DNA of 61,138 bases from Flavobacteriales bacterium (GTDB taxonomy: Bacteria; Bacteroidota; Bacteroidia; Flavobacteriales; UBA7312): the NCBI GenBank assembly GCA_016779995.1, contig JADHMO010000001.1, positions 347,411-408,548 on the forward strand, read 5' to 3'. The position numbers were made by a program, and so were the translations under genes. Every line of letters starts with the position of its first letter. The stretch's first letter is position 1. This document shows, piece by piece, positions 1 to 9,137 of this stretch. A model generated the notes under the pieces. It was given only the letters and a program-made list of their open reading frames with translations. It did not search any database and was not told the DNA's origin.

Positions 1-2
1 TT

Positions 3-1799
3 TTTAAAGAAGAAGATTGGGTAAACTATTTCTTTGTAGTTTCAAGCTACAACGACTTGACCGAAAATTATCTCAAAAGCTTAGAAGTTATAGAAATAGA
101 AAAAGATGCCTCTATTTTAAAAATCTCTTTAGAAGGTTCAAATCCTGAAAAGATAAATGACTTCCTTAATAAATTTACCGAACTTTATTTAGCTACAGAT
201 TTAGATGAAAAAAATCAAATTACATCTAATACTATAGAGTTTATAAACGAACAACTAATTTCTATTTCAGACTCTTTATCTGATGTTGAAAGTAGCCTAG
301 AAACTTTTAAAGAAAGAAATCCAAAAATAGAACTGTCGCAAAAAGAATACGGTGCTTTTTATCAAGTAGAAAAGCTAGAACAAGAAAAAGCTATTTTGGA
401 GCTAAACAACAAGTATTATATCTCACTCGAAGAGTACTTGATTGAAAATAACAATGTTGATAATATTGTTGCCCCTTCTACTATGGGAATTGATGATCCG
501 CTACTAAACAGCCATATTGTTGAATTAACTAAATTATATTCTCAACTTGATGTAGTGAGTGTAAATTCAAAACAAGAGCATCCGCTTGTTATATCTATAA
601 AAAAGCAAATCAAAAGCACTAAGGAAAAATTAATTGAGAATATTGAAAATATCATCAGTAGTTCAGAGCTTACTCTTAAAGACATAAACTCAAGAATTGC
701 TGAAATTGAAAATTTAATTGGTGATCTTCCACAAAATGAAAGAATACTTTTAAAAATTCAAAGAAAATTTAACCTCAACGAAAATATCTACAACTACCTA
801 CTAGAGAAAAGAGCTGAAGCATCTATAACAAAAGCAAGTAACATATCTGACCATAAAGTCATTGATATGCCACGATTAGAGTCTAACTTGCCAATTAAAC
901 CTAACACAACATTCATCTATATTTTTTCTATTTTACTTGGTGTTTTTCTACCAACTATAAGCATTAGTTTATACTTTTTATTTAACAACAAAATCATAGA
1001 TAAAAAAGATATAGACCAAATAACCTCCATTCCACTAATTGGTAAAATTATGCATAATGATAGTGCTTATAACTTAGTTAATATCAATAGTCCAAAATCA
1101 GGAATAGCAGAGTCATTCAGATCTATAAGAACTAATATACAGTATTTGGCATCTGACAAAAAAGAGAAAGTCATTTGTATTACTTCAAGCGTTGGTGGTG
1201 AAGGAAAAACTTTTGTTGCTATGAATTTGGCCTCAATTTTTAGTATTACTCGTGGAAAAACAATTCTAATTGGCGCAGATATGAGAAAGCCAAAGATTTT
1301 TAATGACTTTAACCTATCCAATGACAAAGGGTTAAGCTCTTATCTAAGTAATCAAAACACCAAAGATGAAGTTATTCAAAAAACAGAATTTGAAAACTTA
1401 GACATCATTCTATCTGGACCAATACCCCCTAACCCGTCTGAATTATTAAGTTTAGATAAAATGAAAGACTTTATTGAAGAGCTAAAGAAAACATACCAAC
1501 ATATTATCATAGACACTCCTCCTATTGGATTAGTAACTGATGGACTAATTTTGATGAAGCATTCTGATGTAAACATTTATGTAGTAAGACAAAATTTCAC
1601 AACAAAAGATATGCTACATAACTTTAACGAAACTGTCATTAAGAATAATGTAGTCAATATTAACCTCATAATAAATGATATTTCTAACGATAAATCATCT
1701 TATGGGTACGGATATGGATATGGAAATACCTATGGTTATGGTTATTATGCTGAGGATAAAATCCAAGAGAAAAAGCCATGGTGGAAAAAAAGTAACTAA
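3..1799 (+). CDS. Polysaccharide co-polymerase / BY-type tyrosine kinase (Wzc-like), 5'-truncated by window edge
   Basis: Membrane tyrosine autokinase that controls chain length and export of capsular or exopolysaccharide. The frame is open to the first bases of the window with no stop, so the gene starts further left; the TTG at 57 is internal. The visible 598 residues hold a charged, coiled-coil-rich periplasmic part (to about 300), one membrane helix (about 302-328, TTFIYIFSILLG), then a cytoplasmic kinase with Walker A (SSVGGEGKT), Walker A' (LIGADMRKP) and Walker B (HIIIDTPP). The C-terminus is a tyrosine cluster (GYGYGYGN, TYGYGYY), the usual autophosphorylation site. A glycosyltransferase and gmhAB follow, which fits surface polysaccharide synthesis. 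The first Wzz membrane helix must lie outside the window. Confidence 0.9.
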   Translation, partial: FKEEDWVNYFFVVSSYNDLTENYLKSLEVIEIEKDASILKISLEGSNPEKINDFLNKFTELYLATDLDEKNQITSNTIEFINEQLISISDSLSDVESSLETFKERNPKIELSQKEYGAFYQVEKLEQEKAILELNNKYYISLEEYLIENNNVDNIVAPSTMGIDDPLLNSHIVELTKLYSQLDVVSVNSKQEHPLVISIKKQIKSTKEKLIENIENIISSSELTLKDINSRIAEIENLIGDLPQNERILLKIQRKFNLNENIYNYLLEKRAEASITKASNISDHKVIDMPRLESNLPIKPNTTFIYIFSILLGVFLPTISISLYFLFNNKIIDKKDIDQITSIPLIGKIMHNDSAYNLVNINSPKSGIAESFRSIRTNIQYLASDKKEKVICITSSVGGEGKTFVAMNLASIFSITRGKTILIGADMRKPKIFNDFNLSNDKGLSSYLSNQNTKDEVIQKTEFENLDIILSGPIPPNPSELLSLDKMKDFIEELKKTYQHIIIDTPPIGLVTDGLILMKHSDVNIYVVRQNFTTKDMLHNFNETVIKNNVVNINLIINDISNDKSSYGYGYGYGNTYGYGYYAEDKIQEKKPWWKKSN

Positions 1800-1814
1800 C
1801 ACAAAACACATCAC

Positions 1815-3020
1815 ATGAAAAAGCACAAACCAGCTGACAGTATTCAAGACATTCAATACTTTGGTGAATATGGAGGTGTTAATCCATCTATTGCCGATTC
1901 TTCTACTTTTACATACTTGGCAGGTAAAACTATGGAAATGGTATTCGGAGGAGAACGTGAAGGCTGTTATTTGTATTCAAGACACATGAACCCTAGCACA
2001 GGATATCTTGCTGAAGCCATTGCTAATATGGAAAATACAGATGCAGCACATGTATCAGCATCAGGAATGGGTTCAATTAGTAGTACTATAATGCAATTGT
2101 GTAAAAGTGGTGATCATATTGTAAGTAGTCGAACTATATATGGTGGAACTTATGCCTTTATGAAAAACTTTTTGCCAAGACTACAAATTAGTACATCTTT
2201 TGTTGATACCACTAATCTAGACGCTGTTAAATCTGCTATTTGTGCCGATACTAAAATTTTATATTGCGAAACAATGAGCAACCCTTTGTTAGAAATTTCT
2301 GACATTAAAAAATTAGCTGAACTGGCTCATGCAAACAATTTAAAACTAGTAGTAGACAACACCTTTACCCCCCTCATTTTTTCTCCTGCTGAGCTAGGGG
2401 CTGATATAGTAATTCACTCACTAACGAAATTCATTAATGGAGCTAGTGATACAGTTGGAGGGGTTATTTGTTCTACCAAAGAGTTTGTAGGAGACCTCAT
2501 AGACGTCAATGAAGGTGCAGCAATGCTTTTTGGTCCAACTATGGATGCTATACGAGCTAATGGTATCCTCAAAAACTTGCGAACACTACCAATAAGAATA
2601 AAACAACACAGTAATAACGCACTATTTCTTGCTAAAAAATTTAAAGAGCTAGGTTTAAATGTTCACTATCCTGGTCTTGAAAGCCATCCTCAACATGAGT
2701 TGATGAAGAAAAGCATGAATGCCGAATTTGGTTTTGGTGGTATGCTAGTATTAGACGTTGGTAGCATGAAAAATGCTTATCAAGTCATGGAGGAAATGCA
2801 AAATAATAACATAGGTTATTTGGCAGTAAGTTTAGGCTTTTACAAAACCCTATTCTCTGCACCTGGCGCAAGCACATCTTCAGAAATACCACAAGATGAA
2901 CAAGATGAAATGGGTATTTCAGAAGGAATGATTCGAATGTCTATTGGCTTAGATAATGATATTGAACGTACCTTTCAAAAGATGAAAAAGTGTTTGATTA
3001 AGACTAATATTCTGAAATAA
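1815..3020 (+). CDS. Cys/Met metabolism PLP-dependent enzyme (methionine gamma-lyase / cystathionine gamma-synthase family)
   Basis: PLP enzyme of the trans-sulfuration family, 401 residues, the normal family length. The cofactor lysine lies in HSLTKFINGASD at about residue 203, after the conserved VVDNTFTPL segment, and the C-terminal substrate region has the family GMIRMSIGLD motif. Sequence alone does not separate methionine gamma-lyase, cystathionine gamma-synthase/lyase and O-acylhomoserine sulfhydrylase. The start lies 15 bp after the kinase gene, so it is probably co-transcribed, although no functional link to polysaccharide is evident. Confidence 0.85.
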   Translation: MKKHKPADSIQDIQYFGEYGGVNPSIADSSTFTYLAGKTMEMVFGGEREGCYLYSRHMNPSTGYLAEAIANMENTDAAHVSASGMGSISSTIMQLCKSGDHIVSSRTIYGGTYAFMKNFLPRLQISTSFVDTTNLDAVKSAICADTKILYCETMSNPLLEISDIKKLAELAHANNLKLVVDNTFTPLIFSPAELGADIVIHSLTKFINGASDTVGGVICSTKEFVGDLIDVNEGAAMLFGPTMDAIRANGILKNLRTLPIRIKQHSNNALFLAKKFKELGLNVHYPGLESHPQHELMKKSMNAEFGFGGMLVLDVGSMKNAYQVMEEMQNNNIGYLAVSLGFYKTLFSAPGASTSSEIPQDEQDEMGISEGMIRMSIGLDNDIERTFQKMKKCLIKTNILK

Positions 3021-3083
3021 GACTAGAGGCAATAGTTGTTTCATACAATAGGATTATTATATTTACAGAAATAATTTCCCCTT

Positions 3084-4508
3084 ATGAATCAATCTTTTTT
3101 TAGTGCGCTACTTCCCATTATTTTTTTAATAGCCTTACTTTCTTTTAATGTCTATCTATACGGTGATGATAGTTTAGGTGGTGCAAATCAATTAGCACTT
3201 TTGTTATCTGCCGCTTTTGCTGCCATAATGGGGCTAAAAAGTGGCACCTCTTGGACAAGTATTCTAAAAGGGGTTAGTAACAGTATAGCTTCAACTACAC
3301 CAGCAATCATTATACTTTTACTCATAGGCTCACTAGCAGGAACTTGGCTAATAAGCGGTATTGTCCCTACTATGATTTATTATGGATTACAAATACTAAA
3401 TCCCAAAATTTTTCTCGTAGCTGCAGCTATCATATGTGCTATAGTTTCACTAGCCTCAGGAAGTTCTTGGTCAACTATCGCTACTATAGGAATTGCTCTA
3501 TTGGGAATAGGTAATGCTCTGGATATTTCAAACGGTCTTACAGCAGGAGCTATAATATCAGGAGCATATTTTGGCGATAAAATGTCACCCTTATCTGATA
3601 CCACAAATCTCGCTCCAGCAATGGCAGGAACAGACTTATTTACTCATATCAGATACATGATGCACACGACTATTCCTAGCTTTTTAATAACACTTCTCAT
3701 ATTCTTATTCATTGGGCTTTCAATGGATAACACACAAAATTCTGACGATATTACAAACTTGTTAACGGCTATAGAAAGTAGTTTCAACATAAGTCCATGG
3801 TTGTTTTTAGTTCCTGTAATCGTACTATTACTTATTGTGAAAAAAGTACCTGCACTACCAGCCTTGTTCGCAGGTACATTATTAGGCGGGATTTTTGCAA
3901 TTATTTTTCAACCCCATCTAATCGTAGAACTTTCAGGTATAGATACTAATTTCTTTCAAGCCAGTTATGTATCCGTTATCAATGCTATGGGCTCTGAAAC
4001 AAGCATAAACACCTCTAACGAGATGATAAACGATTTGCTTTCTTCAGGTGGTATGTACGGAATGTTGAATACAATATGGCTAATAATTTGTGCTATGTGT
4101 TTTGGTGGGGTGATGGAAACTAGTGGTGCTCTGAAGAAGATTAGCCAATCTATAATAAAATATGCTGAAAGTACAGGCTCAGTCATTGCAACTACTGCTT
4201 GTACTTGTTTATTTTTTAATGTCACGGCAAGCGACCAATATTTAAGTATTGTAGTACCAGGAAGAATGTATGCCGATACATTTAAAGATAAAGGTCTAGC
4301 ACCTGAAAACCTAAGTCGCACATTAGAGGACAGTGGAACTGTAACTTCTGTGCTAGTTCCTTGGAACACCTGTGGAGCAACACAATCTGCAGTTTTAGGA
4401 GTAGCTACAATGACCTATTTACCATTCTGTTTTTTTAATATTATTAGTCCATTAATGACAATATTATATGGATATTTAGGTTTTAAAATAAAAAAAATAA
4501 AAAGCTAA
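3084..4508 (+). CDS. Na+/H+ antiporter, NhaC family
   Basis: Polytopic inner-membrane protein of 474 residues with about 11-12 hydrophobic segments, starting with an N-terminal helix (LLPIIFLIALLSF). Family-like features are the SGSSWSTIATIG and GAYFGDKMSPLSDTTNLAPA segments and the C-terminal LEDSGTVTSVLVPWNTCG stretch, all typical of NhaC/malate-lactate antiporters. Members exchange Na+ for H+, some coupling this to malate/lactate. A weak promoter-like TATATTTA lies upstream (about 3058), separating it from the previous gene. The glycosyltransferase begins 1 bp after its stop. Confidence 0.88.
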   Translation: MNQSFFSALLPIIFLIALLSFNVYLYGDDSLGGANQLALLLSAAFAAIMGLKSGTSWTSILKGVSNSIASTTPAIIILLLIGSLAGTWLISGIVPTMIYYGLQILNPKIFLVAAAIICAIVSLASGSSWSTIATIGIALLGIGNALDISNGLTAGAIISGAYFGDKMSPLSDTTNLAPAMAGTDLFTHIRYMMHTTIPSFLITLLIFLFIGLSMDNTQNSDDITNLLTAIESSFNISPWLFLVPVIVLLLIVKKVPALPALFAGTLLGGIFAIIFQPHLIVELSGIDTNFFQASYVSVINAMGSETSINTSNEMINDLLSSGGMYGMLNTIWLIICAMCFGGVMETSGALKKISQSIIKYAESTGSVIATTACTCLFFNVTASDQYLSIVVPGRMYADTFKDKGLAPENLSRTLEDSGTVTSVLVPWNTCGATQSAVLGVATMTYLPFCFFNIISPLMTILYGYLGFKIKKIKS

Positions 4509-4509
4509 T

Positions 4510-5655
4510 ATGAAAATTGCAATCCTTGGCACAGCATACCCTTACAGAGGCGGAATTGCAGCTTTCAACGAACGCTTAGCCAAAGAGCTTATTGCTGAAG
4601 GACATCAATTAACCATACATACTTTTAAATTACAATACCCTAACTTCCTTTTCCCTGGTAAAACACAATTTTCATCAGATAAAAAACCTCAAAACATTAA
4701 TATAGAAAGGCGAATAAACTCTGTAAATCCTATCAATTGGATTACAACAGGATTATCCCTTAGGAAAGAGAATTACGATGTAGTAATTATCCCCTTTTGG
4801 TTGCCGTTTATGGGGGCATCATTGGGCACGGTATCAAGACTTCTAAAATCTGAAAAAACACAACTTTTATGTATTGCCCATAACATAATTCCTCATGAAT
4901 TACGCTTAGGAGATAAAATGCTTACCCGTTATTTTATAAAAAGAATAGACGGTTTTCTAGCCATGACCCAAAAAGTTTTGGATGACCTAAACGTATTTGA
5001 TAAAAACAGTCCAAAAGTCCTTACGCCCCACCCTATTTACGATAACTTTGGCGAAATAGAACCTAGAGAAAAAGCGATTGAATCTTTAAAATTAAATCCA
5101 GATTATAGATACATATTATTCTTTGGCTTAATACGTGACTACAAAGGCTTAGACCTACTATTGGAAGCTTTTTCTGCCAATGAGATAAGAGAAAAAAATA
5201 TTAAACTTATTATTGCTGGCGAATACTATTCTGACCAAGCCCCCTACAAAAAACTCATAGAAAAATATAACTTAGAACAGGATATCATTCAAGTCGAACA
5301 ATTTATTCCTGACTCTGAAGTTCATTTGTATTTTAACGCTTGCGATTTGGTTGTTCAACCCTACAAATCAGCTACCCAAAGTGGCGTGACTCAAATAGCC
5401 TATCACTTTAACAAACCTATGATAGTCACAGATGTTGGCGGACTTAAAGAAATGTGTCCTGACGGTAAAGTAGGCTATGTTGTTTCACCACATGCTAATG
5501 AAATAAAAAAAGCTATTTTGAAATTCTTTAATGAGACCAACATAAATGAAATGATAGAAAATATTAACCAAATAAAGGAACAATATTCTTGGTCTATCTT
5601 TACAAAAAAATTACTTGCTTTAACAAGCTCTAAAAAGAACAACATACCATCATGA
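4510..5655 (+). CDS. Glycosyltransferase family 4
   Basis: GT-B fold glycosyltransferase of 381 residues that probably adds a sugar during surface polysaccharide or LPS synthesis at the cytoplasmic face of the inner membrane. The N-terminus has the glycine-rich nucleotide-sugar start (GTAYPYRGGIAAFNERLA). The C-terminal half has ILFFGLIRDYKGLDLL and the donor-binding SGVTQIAYHFNKPMIVTDVGG region typical of family 4. It starts 1 bp after the antiporter stop, and its stop overlaps the gmhA start by 4 bp (ATGA), so the three are translationally coupled. Donor and acceptor cannot be told from sequence. Confidence 0.88.
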   Translation: MKIAILGTAYPYRGGIAAFNERLAKELIAEGHQLTIHTFKLQYPNFLFPGKTQFSSDKKPQNINIERRINSVNPINWITTGLSLRKENYDVVIIPFWLPFMGASLGTVSRLLKSEKTQLLCIAHNIIPHELRLGDKMLTRYFIKRIDGFLAMTQKVLDDLNVFDKNSPKVLTPHPIYDNFGEIEPREKAIESLKLNPDYRYILFFGLIRDYKGLDLLLEAFSANEIREKNIKLIIAGEYYSDQAPYKKLIEKYNLEQDIIQVEQFIPDSEVHLYFNACDLVVQPYKSATQSGVTQIAYHFNKPMIVTDVGGLKEMCPDGKVGYVVSPHANEIKKAILKFFNETNINEMIENINQIKEQYSWSIFTKKLLALTSSKKNNIPS

Positions 5656-6230
5656 AACAAGACCTTATTAGAAGAAATATTAGTGATTCCATTACGGTTA
5701 AGCAAGAACTGTTACAAAATGATGCTATAATGGTAGATATTACCAAAGTGGCAGAATTGATTGTAGAAGCTTTCAACAATGGAAACAAGTTATTGTTCTG
5801 TGGCAATGGAGGTAGTGCTGCAGATGCTCAACATTTGGCAGCAGAATTTTCAGGCAGATACTACTTAAACAGACCTCCGCTACATGCTGAAGCATTACAT
5901 ACTGACACTTCTTTTATGACTGCAGTTTCTAATGATTTCTCATTTGATGAAGTGTACGCTAGACTTATACAAGGAATAGGCAAACAAGGAGATATTCTAA
6001 TTGGCATGTCAACATCTGGTAATTCTAAAAATGTCATTAAAGCTTTAGAGGAAGCTAAAAAGAAAAACATAATTACAATAGGGTTCACAGGAAAAGCAAA
6101 CGGAAATATGAAGCCTTACTGTGATTTTTTAATCAATATTCCCTCCGATGACACGCCAAGAATACAAGAATGTCACCTTATGCTAGGACATGCAATATGT
6201 GAATTGGTAGAAAAAGAATTATTTTCATAA
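5652..6230 (+). CDS. gmhA: D-sedoheptulose-7-phosphate isomerase GmhA
   Basis: Cytoplasmic SIS-domain isomerase making D-glycero-D-manno-heptose 7-phosphate, the first step to ADP-heptose for LPS core or S-layer glycans. It has 192 residues, the usual length. The motif CGNGGSAADAQHLAAEFSGR (about residues 51-70) and the later GMSTSGNSKN loop are diagnostic. The start overlaps the upstream glycosyltransferase stop, and gmhB follows 3 bp downstream, so both are in one operon. The kinase/adenylyltransferase step (HldE or HddA/HddC) is not in this window. Confidence 0.94.
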   Translation: MKQDLIRRNISDSITVKQELLQNDAIMVDITKVAELIVEAFNNGNKLLFCGNGGSAADAQHLAAEFSGRYYLNRPPLHAEALHTDTSFMTAVSNDFSFDEVYARLIQGIGKQGDILIGMSTSGNSKNVIKALEEAKKKNIITIGFTGKANGNMKPYCDFLINIPSDDTPRIQECHLMLGHAICELVEKELFS

Positions 6231-6233
6231 AAA

Positions 6234-6761
6234 ATGAATGTAGCAGTCCCCAAAATTGACACAAGCTGGACACTATTTTTAGATAGAGATGGTGTAATTA
6301 ACAAAAAGTTAGAAGGGGATTACGTCAAATCTGTAGATGAGTTTGAATTTCTGCCAAATGCTCTTGAGGCTATTAAACTATTTTCAAGTCGTTTTCATAG
6401 AGTAGTTATAGTCACTAACCAACAAGGAATAAGTAAGCGTTTAATGACAGAAGACGACTTACATAAAGTACATCAATATTTACTTCAAGAAGTTCAAAAT
6501 TTCGGCGGTAGGATTGATGCTATATATCATGCACCACAATTGGCAGAAGAAAATTCCATTATGAGAAAACCGAATATTGGCATGGCTCTACAAGCCAAAG
6601 AGGAATTTCCATCTATAGACTTCAAAAAAAGCATAATGGTAGGTGATTCTATTAGTGATATGGAATTTGCTAAAAACTCCAATATGTTTGCCGTTTTGAT
6701 TGGTCAATCAGAAAAGTATTTTTGTACAGATTCGCTGATTAGCTTAAGTAAGCTCCTTTAG
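6234..6761 (+). CDS. gmhB: HAD phosphatase, D-glycero-D-manno-heptose-1,7-bisphosphate 7-phosphatase GmhB
   Basis: HAD-superfamily histidinol-phosphatase-like enzyme of 175 residues that removes the 7-phosphate from heptose bisphosphate. The nucleophile motif FLDRDGVINKK is near residue 18, the VTNQQGISK motif near 60, and the acidic motif MVGDSISDMEFA near 138. The Zn-binding cysteine cluster typical of many GmhB proteins is not obvious, so specificity is inferred mainly from its place directly after gmhA. It ends 2 bp before a convergent glycosyltransferase gene, with no clear hairpin between them. Confidence 0.88.
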   Translation: MNVAVPKIDTSWTLFLDRDGVINKKLEGDYVKSVDEFEFLPNALEAIKLFSSRFHRVVIVTNQQGISKRLMTEDDLHKVHQYLLQEVQNFGGRIDAIYHAPQLAEENSIMRKPNIGMALQAKEEFPSIDFKKSIMVGDSISDMEFAKNSNMFAVLIGQSEKYFCTDSLISLSKLL

Positions 6762-6763
6762 AA

Positions 6764-7711
6764 CTAAATTTCTTCTTCTACATGATATTGATTTCTATCA
6801 TGAGCATTTCTAGAAATCATCTCTCCAATAAAACCCGCTAAGAATAATTGTAAACCCATAACCATAGAGGTCAATGCAATATAAAAACCACTCATATCTG
6901 CAATATTGGTAGCTTTAACTTCAGAATACATATAGTATAGTTTCTGTCCCCCAAGAAATGAAAAAAGGACAAAACCTAGTACAAACATTAATGTACCCAA
7001 AACGCCAAAAAAGTGCATCGGTTTTTTACCAAATCGAGAAACAAAAGTAACGGTCATTAAATCTAGGAAACCGTTAATAAAACGCTCAATACCGAATTTT
7101 GTAACTCCATATTTTCTAGCTTGATGCTCTACTACTTTTTCTGTAATTTTTGGAAAACCTGCTCGCTTTGCTAACATCGGAATATAACGATGCATTTCAC
7201 CATATAATTCAATGTTCTTTATAACATCTTTTTTGTATGACTTAAGGCCACAATTGAAATCATGCAGATATATGCCTGAAGCTTTACGAGCTGCCCAATT
7301 GTATAACTTAGTAGGAATCGTCTTTGTTATTGGGTCATATCGTTTCTTTTTCCAACCAGAGACCATATCCCAACCCTCCTCAGTGATTAAGCGATATAAT
7401 TCAGGAATTTCTTCAGGACTATCTTGTAAATCAGCATCCATGGTAATAACGACATTTCCTTCAGCCTTTGCAAAAGCAATATTTAAGGCCGCTGATTTAC
7501 CATAATTTCTTCGAAATTTTATGCCTTTAATATTTGAATTGGATTTGGATAAATTTTGAATAACTTCCCAAGAATCATCGGTACTACCATCATCAGCAAT
7601 GATGATTTCATAAGTAAATGAATTAGAAGTCATCACTTTATCTATCCAAGTGCATAACTCAGGTAAAGATTCAGACTCATTATATGAAGGAACTACAACT
7701 GAAATATTCAT
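6764..7711 (-). CDS. GtrB/DPM-like family 2 glycosyltransferase
   Basis: Membrane glycosyltransferase of 315 residues with a GT-A domain (VVPSYNESESLPEL near the N-terminus, then DDGSTDDSW, then the DADLQDSPEEIPEL metal-binding segment) and two C-terminal membrane helices (about 230-255 and 275-300). The family transfers a sugar from a nucleotide donor to undecaprenyl or dolichyl phosphate, as in GtrB and ArnC. It is encoded 1 bp downstream of the DUF4199 gene on the minus strand, a common pair in Bacteroidota, so it is probably transcribed from the promoter at 8270-8277. Confidence 0.92.
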   Translation of the reverse strand: MNISVVVPSYNESESLPELCTWIDKVMTSNSFTYEIIIADDGSTDDSWEVIQNLSKSNSNIKGIKFRRNYGKSAALNIAFAKAEGNVVITMDADLQDSPEEIPELYRLITEEGWDMVSGWKKKRYDPITKTIPTKLYNWAARKASGIYLHDFNCGLKSYKKDVIKNIELYGEMHRYIPMLAKRAGFPKITEKVVEHQARKYGVTKFGIERFINGFLDLMTVTFVSRFGKKPMHFFGVLGTLMFVLGFVLFSFLGGQKLYYMYSEVKATNIADMSGFYIALTSMVMGLQLFLAGFIGEMISRNAHDRNQYHVEEEI

Positions 7712-7712
7712 A

Positions 7713-8246
7713 TTATTCGGACATTTCTATAGGTTTGTCTTTTTTGATAAATAACGCAATAATAACAGATATTACTGAGTAAGAGAATATTTCTTGAATT
7801 AATGCTTTCCATTGATTATTAACAGAATATATATTGGTTTTTTCAATCTCATCAATTGAATTTTCAATGTTTTCATAAAAGGCATTACCTTCTGGCATTT
7901 GCTCAAGTGACATCATTAACTTTTCAATAGTAGCCTCTTTAATCAAAACAGCAAAATTAGAGTCAATAAAATTGAATAACAAAATAATGAACAGAGTGGA
8001 AATAAAAGAACCAGCAGCTGTGATTCCTAAAGAAACGCTAAAAGTGTCTTTGAACGAAATGTAACCACCAATGATTTTTCTAAAGTTTAAAACTAGGAAA
8101 ATAATAACAGTAACATAAATAACTATCTTGGAAATTAATAAAGCAGGACTCATAAAAAAATCAACACCCAAAGAATAAGCAGCTGAATTTAAAATAATAG
8201 AAATAGCACCAAAAACTAAGCCATTTTTAAGGATATAATCTTTCAT
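7713..8246 (-). CDS. DUF4199 membrane protein
   Basis: Small integral membrane protein of 177 residues with about four hydrophobic helices: near residues 10-30, 37-55, 70-95 and 145-165. The order of helices, the FRKIIGGYISFKDTFSVSLG segment between helices 2 and 3 and the position beside a GtrB-like transferase match the Bacteroidota DUF4199 family, whose function is unknown. A charged loop rich in Glu/Met lies between helices 3 and 4. The ATG at 8246 is about 20 bp downstream of a TATATTTG box on the same strand. Confidence 0.82.
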   Translation of the reverse strand: MKDYILKNGLVFGAISIILNSAAYSLGVDFFMSPALLISKIVIYVTVIIFLVLNFRKIIGGYISFKDTFSVSLGITAAGSFISTLFIILLFNFIDSNFAVLIKEATIEKLMMSLEQMPEGNAFYENIENSIDEIEKTNIYSVNNQWKALIQEIFSYSVISVIIALFIKKDKPIEMSE

Positions 8247-8269
8247 TATTTTGTTTTAAGGATTCTTGA

Positions 8270-8277
8270 CAAATATA
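8270..8277 (-). promoter_or_regulatory. Promoter -7 box for the DUF4199-glycosyltransferase pair
   Basis: On the minus strand this reads TATATTTG, a perfect match to the Bacteroidota sigma-A -7 consensus TAnnTTTG. It implies a leader of roughly 18-20 nt before the ATG at 8246. No clear -33 TTTG is seen. Confidence 0.5.
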
Positions 8278-8333
8278 ATTATTTTTTTGTGCTATTTTTT
8301 AAGGTAAAGTATTCGTAATAGATAGCATTAGTA

Positions 8334-8341
8334 TATATTTG
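8334..8341 (+). promoter_or_regulatory. Promoter -7 box of the SRP RNA gene
   Basis: TATATTTG matches TAnnTTTG exactly and ends 4 bp before the first paired base of the SRP RNA (8346). That places transcription start at the RNA 5' end and gives an internal ruler for this organism: start is about 4-6 nt after the final G of the box. Confidence 0.65.
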
Positions 8342-8345
8342 CAAC

Positions 8346-8441
8346 GGGCAAGTCTTACGCAACCAGCTCCTGCTGAACTCCCCCAGGACCGGAAGGTAGC
8401 AAGGGTAAGTGGTTGAGCGGTGTGACGTAAGTAGCTTGCCC
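8346..8441 (+). ncRNA. ffs: Signal recognition particle RNA, small bacterial (4.5S) type
   Basis: The RNA is 96 nt. The ends GGGCAAG (8346-8352) and CTTGCCC (8435-8441) pair perfectly. The centre has the domain IV signature: CCAGGACCGGAAGGTAGCA includes the GGAA tetraloop and the asymmetric loop bound by the Ffh M domain. A run of seven T (8442-8448) follows the closing stem, so the terminal helix doubles as a terminator. The RNA joins Ffh to target membrane proteins co-translationally. The strand is fixed by the GGAA loop orientation and by the -7 box at 8334-8341. Confidence 0.96.
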
Positions 8442-8479
8442 TTTTTTTATTATCTTTATTGAATATATTCCTTATCAAT

Positions 8480-9133
8480 ATGAGATTTTTCATCGACACA
8501 GCAAACTTAGACAATATCAAAGAGGCGCAATCCTTAGGTATTCTCAATGGTGTAACAACCAATCCTAGTCTGATGGCTAAAGAGGGGATAAAGGGAAGAG
8601 ATAATATCTTTAAACATTATAAAACCATTTGTGAAATTGTTGATGGCGATGTTAGTGCTGAAGTGATATCCACTGATTTCGAAGGCATGATTCGAGAAGG
8701 TCAAGAATTAGCTCTATTAAACCCTCAAATAGTGGTTAAAATACCTATGATAGAAGAAGGAATAAAAGCTATTCGATATTTTAGTGACAAAGGAATTAAA
8801 ACCAATTGCACTCTAGTGTTTTCATTAGGACAAGCACTAATAGCAGCGCAAGCTGGCGCAACATACGTTTCACCTTTTATTGGAAGACTAGACGACAATG
8901 GACAAGATGGTATTCAAATTGTTAAAAGTATCGTTGATATGTTTGAGAAACAAAATTATCAAACACAAGTTCTTGCCGCTTCTATCAGAAATAAAAACCA
9001 CATTGAAGAATGCGCTAAAATCGGTGCTCATGTTGTTACGGCTCCCCTATCGGCTATAAAAGATTTAATATCACACAGGCTTACAGATATTGGATTAAAG
9101 AAGTTTTTAGACGATTACGCTAAGAATCAATAA
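8480..9133 (+). CDS. Transaldolase, fructose-6-phosphate aldolase (FSA) subfamily
   Basis: Class I aldolase of 217 residues, the length of the small transaldolase/FSA family. The family start MRFFIDTANLDNIKEA sets the ATG at 8480; an in-frame TTG at 8459 would add seven non-conserved residues. Conserved segments are GVTTNPSLMAKEG (about 26-38), QIVVKIPMIEEG with the Schiff-base lysine (near 84), and TYVSPFIGRLDD (near 128). In Bacteroidota this form often serves as the cell's transaldolase in the non-oxidative pentose phosphate pathway. The next gene starts 4 bp downstream. Confidence 0.92.
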   Translation: MRFFIDTANLDNIKEAQSLGILNGVTTNPSLMAKEGIKGRDNIFKHYKTICEIVDGDVSAEVISTDFEGMIREGQELALLNPQIVVKIPMIEEGIKAIRYFSDKGIKTNCTLVFSLGQALIAAQAGATYVSPFIGRLDDNGQDGIQIVKSIVDMFEKQNYQTQVLAASIRNKNHIEECAKIGAHVVTAPLSAIKDLISHRLTDIGLKKFLDDYAKNQ

Positions 9134-9137
9134 CAAT

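Noticed and set aside
57-1799. TTG at 57 as the start of the BY-kinase gene
   Set aside because: The frame is open to the left edge and upstream codons encode plausible Wzz sequence (DWVNYFFVVSSYND); the gene is simply cut.
8299-8562. Minus-strand open frame over the SRP RNA
   Set aside because: It lies across ffs and the transaldolase start; the RNA explains the conserved sequence.
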